A stretch of 64,000 nucleotides of DNA from PALSA-612 sp963742925 (GTDB lineage Bacteria; Actinomycetota; Thermoleophilia; Gaiellales; Gaiellaceae): assembly GCA_963742925.1 (NCBI GenBank), contig CAVUNV010000016.1, positions 1 to 64,000 on the forward strand, in the 5' to 3' direction. The notes under the pieces are model-generated. The model was not told where the DNA came from and made no database searches. It was given only the letters and a program-made list of their open reading frames with translations. A program made the position numbers and the translations under genes. Shown piece by piece: positions 25,014 to 32,989 of the stretch. The stretch's first letter is position 1, and every line of letters begins with the position of its first letter.

Positions 25014-25819
25014 GAGCTCGCCACCTCCCGGGGCTTGAGAAACGTCATGGCGATGAGGACGAGGATGGCCATGATCGCCAGCACCATCGCGATCGAGTAG
25101 GCGCCCGACAGATCGAAGTTCTCGTAGCGATCCTCGACCCGGAGCGTCGCCGTCTCCGTCTGCCCCTCGAGGCGGCCGGAGACGATCGCGACCGCGCCGT
25201 ACTCGCCGAGGCAGCGCGCGGTCGTGAGCACGACGCCGTAGATCACGGCCCACCGGATCGACGGGAGCGTGATCCGCCAGAACGTCTGCCAGCCGGAAGC
25301 GCCGAGCGTGTGCGCCGCCTGCTCCTGCTGGTCGCCGATCTCGCGCAGCGTCGGAATCACCTCGCGGGCCACGAAGGGCAGGGAGACGAACACGGTCGCC
25401 AGCACCATGGCCGGGAGCGCGAACAGGATCTGGATCCCGTGGCGCGTGAACCAGTCGCCGAACCAGCCTCCACGACCGTAGAGCAGGAACAGCGAGAGCC
25501 CGACGACCACGGGGGAGAGGGCCAGCGGCAGGTCGATCAGTGCGTTGACGACCCCCTTGAGCGGGAACTTGCGGCGAACGATCGCCAGCCCGACCACGAT
25601 GCCGAAGACCGTGTTGATCGGAACCGCGATCGCCGCGATCAGCAGCGTGATTTCGAATGCATGGACGGTCGCGCTGTCGGTCAGCGTGCTCCAGACGTGC
25701 CCGGCGCCGTTGTCGAACGTCCGCCAGCAGACGATCGCCACGGGGCCGATCAGGACGACCAGCAGGTAGAAGAGCGCGATCCCTCGCAGGGACAGCTTCG
25801 CGACGGTGCCGCTACGCAC
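25010..25819 (-). CDS. cysW: Sulfate ABC transporter permease CysW
   Basis: A 269-residue permease with six helices and the EAA loop visible as AAHTLGASGWQTFWRITLP. CLGEYGAVAIVSG is characteristic of CysW. GTG 25819 overlaps the cysT stop by eight bases; the frame is open to 25852. It forms the membrane channel for sulfate or thiosulfate with CysT. Confidence 0.85.
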   Translation of the reverse strand: MRSGTVAKLSLRGIALFYLLVVLIGPVAIVCWRTFDNGAGHVWSTLTDSATVHAFEITLLIAAIAVPINTVFGIVVGLAIVRRKFPLKGVVNALIDLPLALSPVVVGLSLFLLYGRGGWFGDWFTRHGIQILFALPAMVLATVFVSLPFVAREVIPTLREIGDQQEQAAHTLGASGWQTFWRITLPSIRWAVIYGVVLTTARCLGEYGAVAIVSGRLEGQTETATLRVEDRYENFDLSGAYSIAMVLAIMAILVLIAMTFLKPREVASS

Positions 25820-26543
25820 GCTCGTGCCTCGTGGCCAGGCGTCGAATCCCACCGATGGCGAGCAGGACGACGAACGAGATCGTCAGCAGGACCACGGCGA
25901 CAGCCGAAGCGCCCGCGGAGTCGCCGCTCTGGATGTGCAGGAAGATGAAGACCGATGCGACCTCCGTCGAGCGGGAGGACGCCGTGATGAGCACGACCGC
26001 GCCGATCTCGCCGATCGCCCGCGCGAACGCGAGCGCGACGCCGGAGAGGATGCCCGGCAGGATGTTGGGCAGGACGATCCGCCTGAACACGGTTCCCTCG
26101 GCCGCGCCCAGCGAGCGGGCCGCCTCCTCCATCTCCGTGTCGAGCTCGTACAGCACCGGTTGCACTGTCCGCACGACGAAGGGGAGCGTCACGAACAGCA
26201 GCGCGAGGCCGATCGCCCAGCGCGTGCCCGTGACGTTGACGCCGACCGGCGAGCGGGGCCCGTAGAGCGCGATCAGCGTCAGCCCGGCGACGATCGTCGG
26301 CAGCGCGAACGGTAGGTCGATGATCGCGTTGACGAGGTTCTTGCCTCGGAACTCGTCCCGCACGAGCACCCAGGCCGTGATCGTGCCGACCACCGCGTTG
26401 ATCCCGGCGACGACGAGTGCGGCGGCGAGGCTGAGCTCGAGGGCCGCGACCGCCTCCGGGCTCGAGATGACGGTCCAGAAGCTGCCCGCGCCCTGGCGCC
26501 GCGACTCCCAGACGAGCGCCGCGATCGGCAGCAGCACGACCAC
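25812..26543 (-). CDS. cysT: Sulfate ABC transporter permease CysT (start uncertain)
   Basis: Sequence to at least residue 243 shows the CysT pattern: NAIIDLPFALPTIVAGLTL, the EAA loop AARSLGAAEGTVFRRIVLP, and ARAIGEIGAVVLI. Starting at GTG 26543 cuts the first helix in half. The open frame continues upstream with coding-like LPSEGAQAALSLGFITAFLS but contains no ATG, GTG or TTG before the stop in the overlapping sbp gene. A CTG at 26642 is the only start-like codon that would give the normal N-terminus. It lies just after the sbp gene in the operon. Confidence 0.8.
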   Translation of the reverse strand: MVVLLPIAALVWESRRQGAGSFWTVISSPEAVAALELSLAAALVVAGINAVVGTITAWVLVRDEFRGKNLVNAIIDLPFALPTIVAGLTLIALYGPRSPVGVNVTGTRWAIGLALLFVTLPFVVRTVQPVLYELDTEMEEAARSLGAAEGTVFRRIVLPNILPGILSGVALAFARAIGEIGAVVLITASSRSTEVASVFIFLHIQSGDSAGASAVAVVLLTISFVVLLAIGGIRRLATRHERA

Positions 26544-26634
26544 GGACAGGAACGCCGTGATGAACCCGAGCGAGAGGGCGGCCTGCGCCCCCTCACTCGG
26601 AAGCCGCGTGCGCGGCGCCGCTACCGAGGCCGTG

Positions 26635-27630
26635 CTAGCCAGTGGGGCCTCCGACTGCTTTCTCGATCCCGACCATCAGGCCGTTCCGCGGGTCGAACCA
26701 GCGCTTGTCCACCTTGCGCCAGCCGCCGAACAGGGGGTTGTCGATCCTGATCAGCGCGCGGGTGGGGAACTTCGACTTGTACTTCTTGGCCACTGATTTG
26801 AGCAGGGGCCGGTAGCCGTACTGGGCGAGCAGGTCCTGTGCCGGCGCCGTTTTCGTGAAGGCGATGAACTTGTTCGTGAGCGCCAGGTTCGAGCTCGTCT
26901 TGATCGGAGCGATCGGAAGCTCGATCAGCATCGTCTTGTTCGGGACGAGGTAGCCGATGTGCTGCCCGGCCTGCTGCGCCGCAACCGCCTCGCTCTCGTA
27001 GGTGAGCAGGACGTCGCCCTTGCCGGCCAGGAAGGTGTTGGTGGCGTTTCGGCCCGAGCTGTCCTGGGAGACGACGTTGTGGAACAGCTTCTGCACGAAC
27101 GCCTGCGCCTGCTTGTCCGTCTTGCCCTCGCGACGCGCGGCGGCGTAGGCGGCCAGCACGTTCCACTTCGCCGACCCGGAGCTGAACGGGTTCGGCGTCA
27201 CGATCTGCACCCCCGGCTTGACCAGGTCGTCCCAGGTCTTGATGTGCTTCGGGTTGCCGCCGCGGAACGCGAAGACGACGACGGAGTACGCCTCGTTCCC
27301 GCCGTAGGACTGCTTCTGCCAGTTCGCGTCGACGAGGCCCGCATCGACGAGCGTGTCGACGTCGAGCCCGGTCGAGAGGAAGACCACGTCGGCCTTGAGG
27401 CCGGCCGCGACGGCGCGCGCCTGGTCGCCCGAGGGCCCATACGAGGTCGAGAACGAGACGTCCTTGCCGGCCGGCGTCTGCTGCCAGAGCTGGATGATCT
27501 TGCCCATCACCGTCTTCGGGGTCGAGTAGCCGACGAGCGACAGCGTCGTCCCCTTGGTGCTCGCCCCGGCGACGGCGGCGACAAGGCCGGCCACGACAAT
27601 CGTTACGGCGATAAGACTTATACGTTTCAT
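26635..27630 (-). CDS. sbp: Periplasmic/extracellular sulfate-binding protein
   Basis: A 331-residue solute-binding protein with signal peptide (LIAVTIVVAGLVAAVAGA). It shows the family sequence: LVGYSTPKTVMGKIIQLWQ, SYGPSGDQARAVAAGLKADV, VTPNPFSSGSAKWN and DVLLTYESEAVAA. The signal lacks a lipobox cysteine, so it is probably released or held another way. It is the first gene of sbp-cysT-cysW-cysA. AAGGAG lies upstream of the ATG, and an AT-rich promoter region follows. Confidence 0.9.
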   Translation of the reverse strand: MKRISLIAVTIVVAGLVAAVAGASTKGTTLSLVGYSTPKTVMGKIIQLWQQTPAGKDVSFSTSYGPSGDQARAVAAGLKADVVFLSTGLDVDTLVDAGLVDANWQKQSYGGNEAYSVVVFAFRGGNPKHIKTWDDLVKPGVQIVTPNPFSSGSAKWNVLAAYAAARREGKTDKQAQAFVQKLFHNVVSQDSSGRNATNTFLAGKGDVLLTYESEAVAAQQAGQHIGYLVPNKTMLIELPIAPIKTSSNLALTNKFIAFTKTAPAQDLLAQYGYRPLLKSVAKKYKSKFPTRALIRIDNPLFGGWRKVDKRWFDPRNGLMVGIEKAVGGPTG

Positions 27631-27674
27631 CCTGACTCCTTATTTATCATCTTTGTCTATTCGTTGAGTGAAGA

Positions 27675-27704
27675 ATACGATCAGATCATCATAGGTCTCG
27701 TCAA
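27675..27704 (-). promoter_or_regulatory. Candidate promoter of the sulfate operon
   Basis: On the minus strand TTGACG (27704-27699) and TCGTAT (27680-27675) are 18 bases apart, in an unusually AT-rich stretch between sbp and bolA. The segment between and around the boxes is where a CymR-like Rrf2 protein would be expected to bind, but I see no clear operator palindrome. Confidence 0.4.
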
Positions 27705-27750
27705 ATAGAAGCGATTTGCAGGCTGTTTCCGATTAGCTAGTCTGATGGGC

Positions 27751-27975
27751 ATGGAGCGCCTCGAGACGCTGTTGCGCGACGCCTTCCCGGATGCGACCGA
27801 TCTGCGCGTCGTCGACCGGACAGGCACCGGCGACCACTTCCATGTGCTCGTCCAGTCGCCGCGCTTCGACGGGCTCTCGCTCGTCGAGCAGCACAAGCTC
27901 GTCTACGCGGCGCTCTCCGGACCGCTCGACGACGGCACCATCCACGAACTGCGAATCACGACGAAAGGGAGCTAG
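27751..27975 (+). CDS. BolA-family protein
   Basis: A 74-residue protein with the class II KH-like BolA fold: VVDRTGTGDHFHVLV, FDGLSLVEQHKLVYAAL and IHELRITT. His at the end of GDHFH is the usual metal-site histidine. BolA proteins partner with monothiol glutaredoxins in iron-sulfur transfer, and the partner gene follows immediately. ATG 27751 is preferred because TAGTCT sits seven bases upstream; ATG 27745 is possible. Confidence 0.9.
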   Translation: MERLETLLRDAFPDATDLRVVDRTGTGDHFHVLVQSPRFDGLSLVEQHKLVYAALSGPLDDGTIHELRITTKGS

Positions 27976-28341
27976 ATGACCGACGAGCTGAGGGACAGGA
28001 TCAAGGACGTGATCGACAACGAGCCGGTCGCCCTGTTCATGAAGGGCACACCGGACCTGGCCATGTGCGGCAACTCGCAGCGTGCGATCGACGCGCTGCG
28101 GAGTGCCGGCGCGCCGCTGACGGCGGTCAACATCCTCCCGGATCCGCAGATCAGACAGGAGCTCCAGGCGCTCTCCGGCTGGCCGACGATCCCGCAGGTG
28201 TTCGTCAAGGGCGAGCTGATCGGCGGCGCCGACATCACCGAGGAGCTGGCTGCCTCGGGCGAGCTCGAGCGCAAGCTGTCGGACGCGCTCGGCGAGAACT
28301 ACCGCGGCTCGGCGATACAGAAGATCGTCCCACTCGTGTAG
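27976..28341 (+). CDS. Monothiol glutaredoxin (Grx4/GrxD type)
   Basis: A 121-residue glutaredoxin with FMKGTPDLAMCGNSQRA, where the usual CGFS is CGNS, then GWPTIPQVFVKGELIGGADI. Both glutathione-contact segments (WPTIPQVF and GGAD) are kept. Family members bind a [2Fe-2S] cluster with glutathione and BolA. The ATG directly follows the bolA stop, so the two form an operon. The phenylalanine to asparagine change next to the active cysteine may affect cluster binding. Confidence 0.9.
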   Translation: MTDELRDRIKDVIDNEPVALFMKGTPDLAMCGNSQRAIDALRSAGAPLTAVNILPDPQIRQELQALSGWPTIPQVFVKGELIGGADITEELAASGELERKLSDALGENYRGSAIQKIVPLV

Positions 28342-28378
28342 CCGAGCCGGCACAATGACGCGACATTGTTGCTACGCT

Positions 28379-28390
28379 TTGTAGCTACAA
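28379..28390. promoter_or_regulatory. Palindromic operator candidate of the toxin-antitoxin pair
   Basis: TTGTAGCTACAA is a perfect 12-bp palindrome that overlaps the ATG of the antitoxin gene by one base; a half-site-like TTGTTGCTAC lies 13 bases upstream. Phd-type antitoxins repress their own promoters through such sites. Confidence 0.45.
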
Positions 28391-28650
28391 TGCCGACAGT
28401 GGGAATCAGAGAGCTGCGTGCCGACTTGAGCAGGTGGGTGAAGCGGGTCGAGGCCGGTGAAGAGATCGTGATCACCGATCGAGGCCGGACGGTTGCGCGG
28501 ATCGTCCCCGCGGACGGCCGGACCAAGCTCGACCACCTGATCGCCGAGGGCCGTGTGCAGCCCGCGCCGGACCCTTCGGGCTGGCGCCCCACCAGGCGGG
28601 TCAGCGTCAAGGGCGGGATCGGCGATCTCGTCGACGAGCAGCGACGCTGA
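28390..28650 (+). CDS. Phd/YefM-family antitoxin
   Basis: An 86-residue protein. The N-terminal MPTVGIRELRADLSRWVKRV and EIVITDRGRTVARIVPAD form the standard Phd/YefM DNA-binding fold. The C-terminal tail (residues 50-86) would wrap the toxin. ATG 28390 is preferred over an upstream GTT/TTG-rich extension because of the family's usual N-terminus. It overlaps the PIN toxin gene by four bases. Confidence 0.85.
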   Translation: MPTVGIRELRADLSRWVKRVEAGEEIVITDRGRTVARIVPADGRTKLDHLIAEGRVQPAPDPSGWRPTRRVSVKGGIGDLVDEQRR

Positions 28651-29072
28651 TCGCCTACTTCGACACGTCTGCGTTCTTCAAGCTCATCGTCGACGAGCCC
28701 GGTTCGTCCGACGTCGAGGCAGTGTGGAACTCGGCGACGAGCCGGGTTTCATCGATCCTGCTGTACGTGGAGGCCCGGGCTGCCCTTGCCGCCGCAGCGC
28801 GGAGCAAGCGCGCCTCGCCGCGGGCGGCCCGGAAGGCGCGAGGCGATCTCGAGCGGCTCTGGAGGGGCCTCGCTCGCGTCGCCGCGGACGAGCCGCTGTT
28901 GGCGAGAGCCGGAGAGCTCGCCGAGACGCTTGCGCTTCGCGCCTATGACGCGGTTCATCTCGCGTCCGCCGAGGCGATCAACGGCCCCAGCACCGTGCTC
29001 GTGGCGACCGACCGGGCGCTGCTCGCGGCAGCTCGTGCGCAGGGGTTGGCAACAGTCAGCCTGCCGGCGTAG
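28647..29072 (+). CDS. PIN-domain toxin (VapC-like), CTG start
   Basis: From CTG 28647 the frame reads IAYFDTSAFFKLIVDEPGS, the family N-terminus. The four acidic PIN residues are visible: Asp6, Glu42 (LLYVEARAA), Asp101 (RAYDAVHLASA) and Asp122 (VATDRALL). It is a predicted RNA-cleaving toxin of 141 residues. The only other start, GTG 28722, would remove the first catalytic aspartate, so the CTG in the CTGA overlap with the antitoxin is the likely start. Confidence 0.8.
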   Translation: MIAYFDTSAFFKLIVDEPGSSDVEAVWNSATSRVSSILLYVEARAALAAAARSKRASPRAARKARGDLERLWRGLARVAADEPLLARAGELAETLALRAYDAVHLASAEAINGPSTVLVATDRALLAAARAQGLATVSLPA

Positions 29073-29943
29073 CCGCGGCCTCGGCGCGCTTCTCCCAGTA
29101 GCGCTTCAGTCCGAGGTACGTCTGCCAGACGGGGCCGGCGCGCTCGTAGTAGGTGACGTCGCCCTCGTCGGAGGCGAGCACGTCGGCGCGCGACGCCGCC
29201 ATGAACTCCTCCTGGCTCATCCCGGAGCGCACGCGCTCGGCTGCCCGCGCGAGCTCCTCGCGCATCCGCGTCAGGTGCTCCTCGGGGTCGTCGGCGACGC
29301 CGAAGTGCGTCAGCGCGAACCGCTCGGGACGTCGCCGCTCGATCTCCCGGAACGTCTGCTCCCAGCCCTCGAGGTCGATGTCCGGCGGGGGCGCGGCCGG
29401 AAAGACGTACCGACCGGGCTGGATCCGCACACCGACGGCGTCGCCTGCGTGCAGCGTGCCGTCGCGGGCGAGGTAGGAGACGTGGTGGGACGCGTGGCCC
29501 GGCGTGGGGAAGACCTCGAGCCCCACGGCGCTCGAGCCGACCGGATCGATGTTCTGCTCCGGCACCGGGACGAGCTCTCCCCACAGCACGTCGAACGCGT
29601 CGCCGTACAGCCGGCGGGCGCTCCGCTCCAGTCGGCTCGGATCGACGATGTGCGGCGCTCCGATCGGCGAGACGTGGACGCGCAGCGTGGGGTGCTGGCG
29701 GACGAGCGTGCCTGCGGCACCCGCGTGGTCGAGATGGATGTGCGACAGCAGTAGATGGCGGATGTCCGTCAGCGCGAGCCCGCGCTCGCCGAGGCCGGCC
29801 TTCAGCGCCTCGACCGTCGAGGACGGCCCGCAGTCGAAGAGCGCCGGGCCGTCGTCCGTGTCCACGACGTACACGCCGACGATGCGCTCGAGGCCCTGGT
29901 GCATCAGGTCGATCGGCGCGAGTGTCACGGCGGCCGGCGCCAC
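29056..29943 (-). CDS. Metallo-beta-lactamase fold hydrolase
   Basis: A 295-residue MBL protein. The metal motif is SHIHLDHAG; further ligands are in TPGHASHHVSYL and HAGDAVG, with THFGVAD near the end. The layout is close to GloB-like and flavin-free MBL hydrolases with a C-terminal helical extension. GTG 29943 is chosen; the open frame continues through the neighbouring gene. It lies directly downstream (5 bases) of the cystathionine gamma-synthase/lyase gene, so the two may be co-transcribed. The substrate is unknown. Confidence 0.75.
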   Translation of the reverse strand: MAPAAVTLAPIDLMHQGLERIVGVYVVDTDDGPALFDCGPSSTVEALKAGLGERGLALTDIRHLLLSHIHLDHAGAAGTLVRQHPTLRVHVSPIGAPHIVDPSRLERSARRLYGDAFDVLWGELVPVPEQNIDPVGSSAVGLEVFPTPGHASHHVSYLARDGTLHAGDAVGVRIQPGRYVFPAAPPPDIDLEGWEQTFREIERRRPERFALTHFGVADDPEEHLTRMREELARAAERVRSGMSQEEFMAASRADVLASDEGDVTYYERAGPVWQTYLGLKRYWEKRAEAAATPAG

Positions 29944-29948
29944 GTTCT

Positions 29949-31097
29949 CTAGGCGTGGGCGGCCGGAGACCGCACCAGCGCCGCTTCGAGATCGGCGATC
30001 AGGTCGTCGGCCGACTCGATCCCCACCGACAGCCGGACGAGGTTGCGCGGCGCGGCGAAGGGGGCGGTCGCGGTCGAGGCGTGCGTCATCCGTGCCGGCA
30101 CCTCGATCAGGCTCTCGACGCCGCCGAGGCTCTCGGCCAGGAGCCACAGCTTCGTGCGGGCGACGAGCTCGACGGCCTCCTCCTCGGTCTCGACGAGGAA
30201 CGAGACCATGCCGCCGAAGTCGCGCATCTGGCTCGAGGCGATGTCGTGGCCGGGGTGGTCCGGCAGACCGGGATAGAGAACCTTCTCGACGCGCGGATGG
30301 GAAGAGAGGAACTCCGCGACGGCGCGCGCGTTCTCGCAGTGTTGCCGCATGCGCACCGCCAGCGTCTTCAGGCCGCGGAGCACGAGCCAGCAGTCGAACG
30401 GCCCGGGGACGGCGCCGAGCGACTTCTGCAGGAAGAAGAGGCGCTCCGCCACGGTCGGGTCGTTGGTAGCCGCGAAGCCGCCGATCAGGTCCGAGTGGCC
30501 CCCGAGGTACTTCGTGAGCGAGTGGACGACGACGTCGGCGCCGAGCGAGAGCGGCTGCTGCAGGTACGGCGTGGCGAAGGTGTTGTCGACGACGACGAGC
30601 GCGCCGGCCGCGTGTGCGGCGTCGGCGGCGGCGCGGACGTCGACGATATTCAGCGTGGGGTTGGTCGGCGTCTCGATCCAGACTAGGCGCGTGCGATCGT
30701 CGAGATGGTCGGCGAGACCCGCGCCCATGTCCGTCGCGGGCAGGTACGTGAACTCGTAGCCCTTCGGCTCGTAGACCTGCGAGAACATCCGGTAGACGCC
30801 GCCGTAGACGTCGTTGACGCAGACCACGCGCTCGCCGGGGTTGACGAGGTGCATGAGCGTCGTCGTCGCGCCGAGGCCCGACGAGAAGGCGACGCCGTGC
30901 TCCGCGCCCTCCAGCGAGGCGAGGCAAACCTGGAGGGCCGTTCGGGTCGGGTTGGCGACCCGCGAGTAGTCGTAGCCCTTGTGGACGCCGACCTCCTCCT
31001 GGACATAGGTCGAGGTCTGGTAGATCGGCACGGTCACTGCGCCGGTGGCGGGGTCGGGCTCTTGCCCGTCGTGGATCGCGCGTGTCTCGAAGTCCAC
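29949..31097 (-). CDS. Cystathionine gamma-synthase / gamma-lyase family PLP enzyme
   Basis: A 382-residue fold-type I PLP enzyme of the Cys/Met metabolism family: TSTYVQEEVG, YDYSRVANPTRTALQ, SSGLGAT, VVDNTFATPYLQQPL, and the PLP lysine in SLTKYLGGHSD. The C-terminal LAESLGGVESLIEVPARMTH is the typical end. Sequence alone does not separate MetB from gamma-lyase activity. The cystathionine beta-synthase gene 3 kb away makes reverse transsulfuration (gamma-lyase) plausible. GTG 31097 is supported by TACGAT six bases upstream. Confidence 0.85.
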   Translation of the reverse strand: MDFETRAIHDGQEPDPATGAVTVPIYQTSTYVQEEVGVHKGYDYSRVANPTRTALQVCLASLEGAEHGVAFSSGLGATTTLMHLVNPGERVVCVNDVYGGVYRMFSQVYEPKGYEFTYLPATDMGAGLADHLDDRTRLVWIETPTNPTLNIVDVRAAADAAHAAGALVVVDNTFATPYLQQPLSLGADVVVHSLTKYLGGHSDLIGGFAATNDPTVAERLFFLQKSLGAVPGPFDCWLVLRGLKTLAVRMRQHCENARAVAEFLSSHPRVEKVLYPGLPDHPGHDIASSQMRDFGGMVSFLVETEEEAVELVARTKLWLLAESLGGVESLIEVPARMTHASTATAPFAAPRNLVRLSVGIESADDLIADLEAALVRSPAAHA

Positions 31098-31155
31098 CCC
31101 GGGATCGTAGCGCTGCAACACCCGGTGCCTGGCACGAGCCAGACCCTGATCCGAT

Positions 31156-31211
31156 CAGTGCCAGAGCAGTGCCGCGAGCAGTGCCGGAGCAGGGTCAGAG
31201 CAGTGTCAGTC
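31156..31211. repeat. Tandem 11-12 bp repeats before the cystathionine gene
   Basis: Five units of the type CAGTGCCGGAG start at 31156, 31167, 31179, 31190 and 31201, the last two degenerate. They lie in the gap between two minus-strand genes, 60-115 bases upstream of the cystathionine gene start. The spacing equals about one helical turn, as expected for an array of protein-binding sites. Confidence 0.55.
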
Positions 31212-31269
31212 ACCCGGACGTGTCCGGATTGGGCTAGCGCCGCCGTGCCTGCTCCCGCGAGGGCGTCGA

Positions 31270-32409
31270 TCAGTGCTCGACCCTCTCGATCCCGAGCGCG
31301 CGCGCGAGGCGCTCGAGGGCGCGCTCGAGGGCGTCGTCGAGCGCCTGCGAGCGGCGCACGCGCGGCTCGAGATGGAAGGCCTTGACGCGCAGCACGCTCT
31401 CCTTGCGGTCCGTCTTGAGGTCGGCCCGGCCGACGAGCCGGTCCCCGTACAGGAAGGGAAGCACGTAGTAGCCGTAGACGCGCTCGTGCTCGCGCTTGTA
31501 GACCTCGATCACGTGGCGGAAGCCGAAGACGCGTTCCACGAAGGCCCGGTCCCAGAGCATGTTCTCGAACGGGGAGAGCAGGACGCCGCCCCCGGGAACC
31601 TTCCCGTCCACCTCCGCGCCGGCCGGGACCACCACCGGCGCTCCGCCGTCCGCGACCCGCACCCGCCGCACGAGCCCTTGCCGCTCGAGCTCGTCGACGG
31701 CCGGTCGCATGCCTCCGGCGCCGCCGGGGAGCCGGGTGTGGTCGGCGATCCCCGCCTCGGTCAGCGCTCCGCGTCCCTGCACAGCCCGGAGCGCGTAGCC
31801 GCGCCGGAACTCGTCCTCGGACGGCACCGGCGCGTCGAGGTACGGGCCCGGGATCACGCGCTCCGGCAGGTCGTAGAGACGCTGGAAGCCGTCGCGGCCT
31901 GCGACGACGACCTCGCCCGCGGCGAACAGGTGCTCGAGCGCACGCTTCGCGGGCTTCCAGCTCCACATCTCGCCCGGCGTCGGCCCCTGGCCCTCGAACG
32001 CGCGGGAGGGCAGCGCGCCGCGCTCCTGGATCGCCTCGAGCACGTGCGCCTCCGTCTCCCGGTCGGTCCGCTCGCGACCCCACCAGTGCCGGTCGCGGAG
32101 GTGCACCATGCGCCGCTTGAAGAGCGGATAGTCCTCGATCGGGAGCAGGCACGCCTCGTGGGCCCAGTACTCGAAGATCCGTGCCTGCGAGAGCAGGCGG
32201 GTCACCGTTCCCGGCGCGTAGCGGCCGAGCCGCGAGGTCAGCGTCAGGCGGTGCGCGCGATCGACGGTCGAGATCGAGTCGAGCTGCACGCAGCCGAGCC
32301 GTTCGACCGTCGCGGCGACGTCGGCCGGACGGGACGTCCGCGCCCGTGTCGCAAAGCGCTGGTGGGCGACGACGTAGCGCCGGAGCTGGTCGAGGGAAAC
32401 GACTTCCAC
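31270..32409 (-). CDS. YcaQ/AlkX-like crosslink repair DNA glycosylase
   Basis: A 379-residue winged-helix protein of the YcaQ family. The catalytic QxD motif is present in GCVQLDSISTVDRAHRLTL. WAHEACLLPIEDYPLF and GEMWSWKPAKRALEHLF are conserved blocks, as is LLSPFENMLWDR. Family members unhook DNA interstrand crosslinks. GTG 32409 is taken because the frame upstream lies inside the next gene. It starts 7 bases downstream of the SRPBCC gene's stop codon (32417). Confidence 0.8.
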   Translation of the reverse strand: MEVVSLDQLRRYVVAHQRFATRARTSRPADVAATVERLGCVQLDSISTVDRAHRLTLTSRLGRYAPGTVTRLLSQARIFEYWAHEACLLPIEDYPLFKRRMVHLRDRHWWGRERTDRETEAHVLEAIQERGALPSRAFEGQGPTPGEMWSWKPAKRALEHLFAAGEVVVAGRDGFQRLYDLPERVIPGPYLDAPVPSEDEFRRGYALRAVQGRGALTEAGIADHTRLPGGAGGMRPAVDELERQGLVRRVRVADGGAPVVVPAGAEVDGKVPGGGVLLSPFENMLWDRAFVERVFGFRHVIEVYKREHERVYGYYVLPFLYGDRLVGRADLKTDRKESVLRVKAFHLEPRVRRSQALDDALERALERLARALGIERVEH

Positions 32410-32416
32410 GCCGGTG

Positions 32417-32872
32417 TCAACGCAGCTCGCGCAGCTCGGCTTCCTCGTCTGCCAGCGCTTCGATCGAGCGCAGGATCCGGTGCGCATGGTGCTCGACGAT
32501 CGGCCCGATCACCGGCCACGCATCGAGCAGCCGCTCACGCGAGGCTGCGTCGCTCGCGGTCGCGCGCACGGAGAAGGTGACCAGCGACGCATCGTCCGTC
32601 TCCGGCTCGACGGAAACAGCCCACGCGAGCCTGATCCGGCCCGGCGCCCCTGCGTCGAATCGCCAGATCAACCCGTTCGGGCACGGCGTCACGATGTGCT
32701 GAGCGACACCCAGCGCCAGCAGCCCCTCCACGAGCGGCCCGACCAGATCCTGATTCGCGGCCGCGGCCTCCACCGCCGGGGACGAGGCCTCGACCGTCCT
32801 GGCGTAGCACTCGCTGAGATCGGGCTCCGTGCGGAACCCGGCGGGGATCTCGATCTGGTTCACGGTCGACAT
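32417..32872 (-). CDS. SRPBCC-fold protein
   Basis: A 151-residue protein with features of polyketide-cyclase-like SRPBCC proteins: an N-terminal strand-rich half, RIRLAWAVSVEPE and a long C-terminal helix (SRERLLDAWPVIGPIVEHHAH). The match is by fold style, not strong motif. GGGAG precedes the ATG. The upstream extension to 33694 is shadow of the GST gene. Confidence 0.55.
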   Translation of the reverse strand: MSTVNQIEIPAGFRTEPDLSECYARTVEASSPAVEAAAANQDLVGPLVEGLLALGVAQHIVTPCPNGLIWRFDAGAPGRIRLAWAVSVEPETDDASLVTFSVRATASDAASRERLLDAWPVIGPIVEHHAHRILRSIEALADEEAELRELR

Positions 32873-32989
32873 TCGTGTTCTCCCTTCGCTCTCGGTGACG
32901 TACGTACCGTCGCACCGGGGCGGCGCATCGGCGATGCGGCCAGCAGGCTTGTCATGGTTCGGCTGGCCACACTCGTTAACCTCGTCCGG

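Noticed and set aside
29056..30927. A 623-codon reading combining the MBL hydrolase with the antisense-frame of the cystathionine gene
   Set aside because: The N-terminal 320 codons are a shifted reading of the PLP enzyme gene; the MBL protein starts at 29943.
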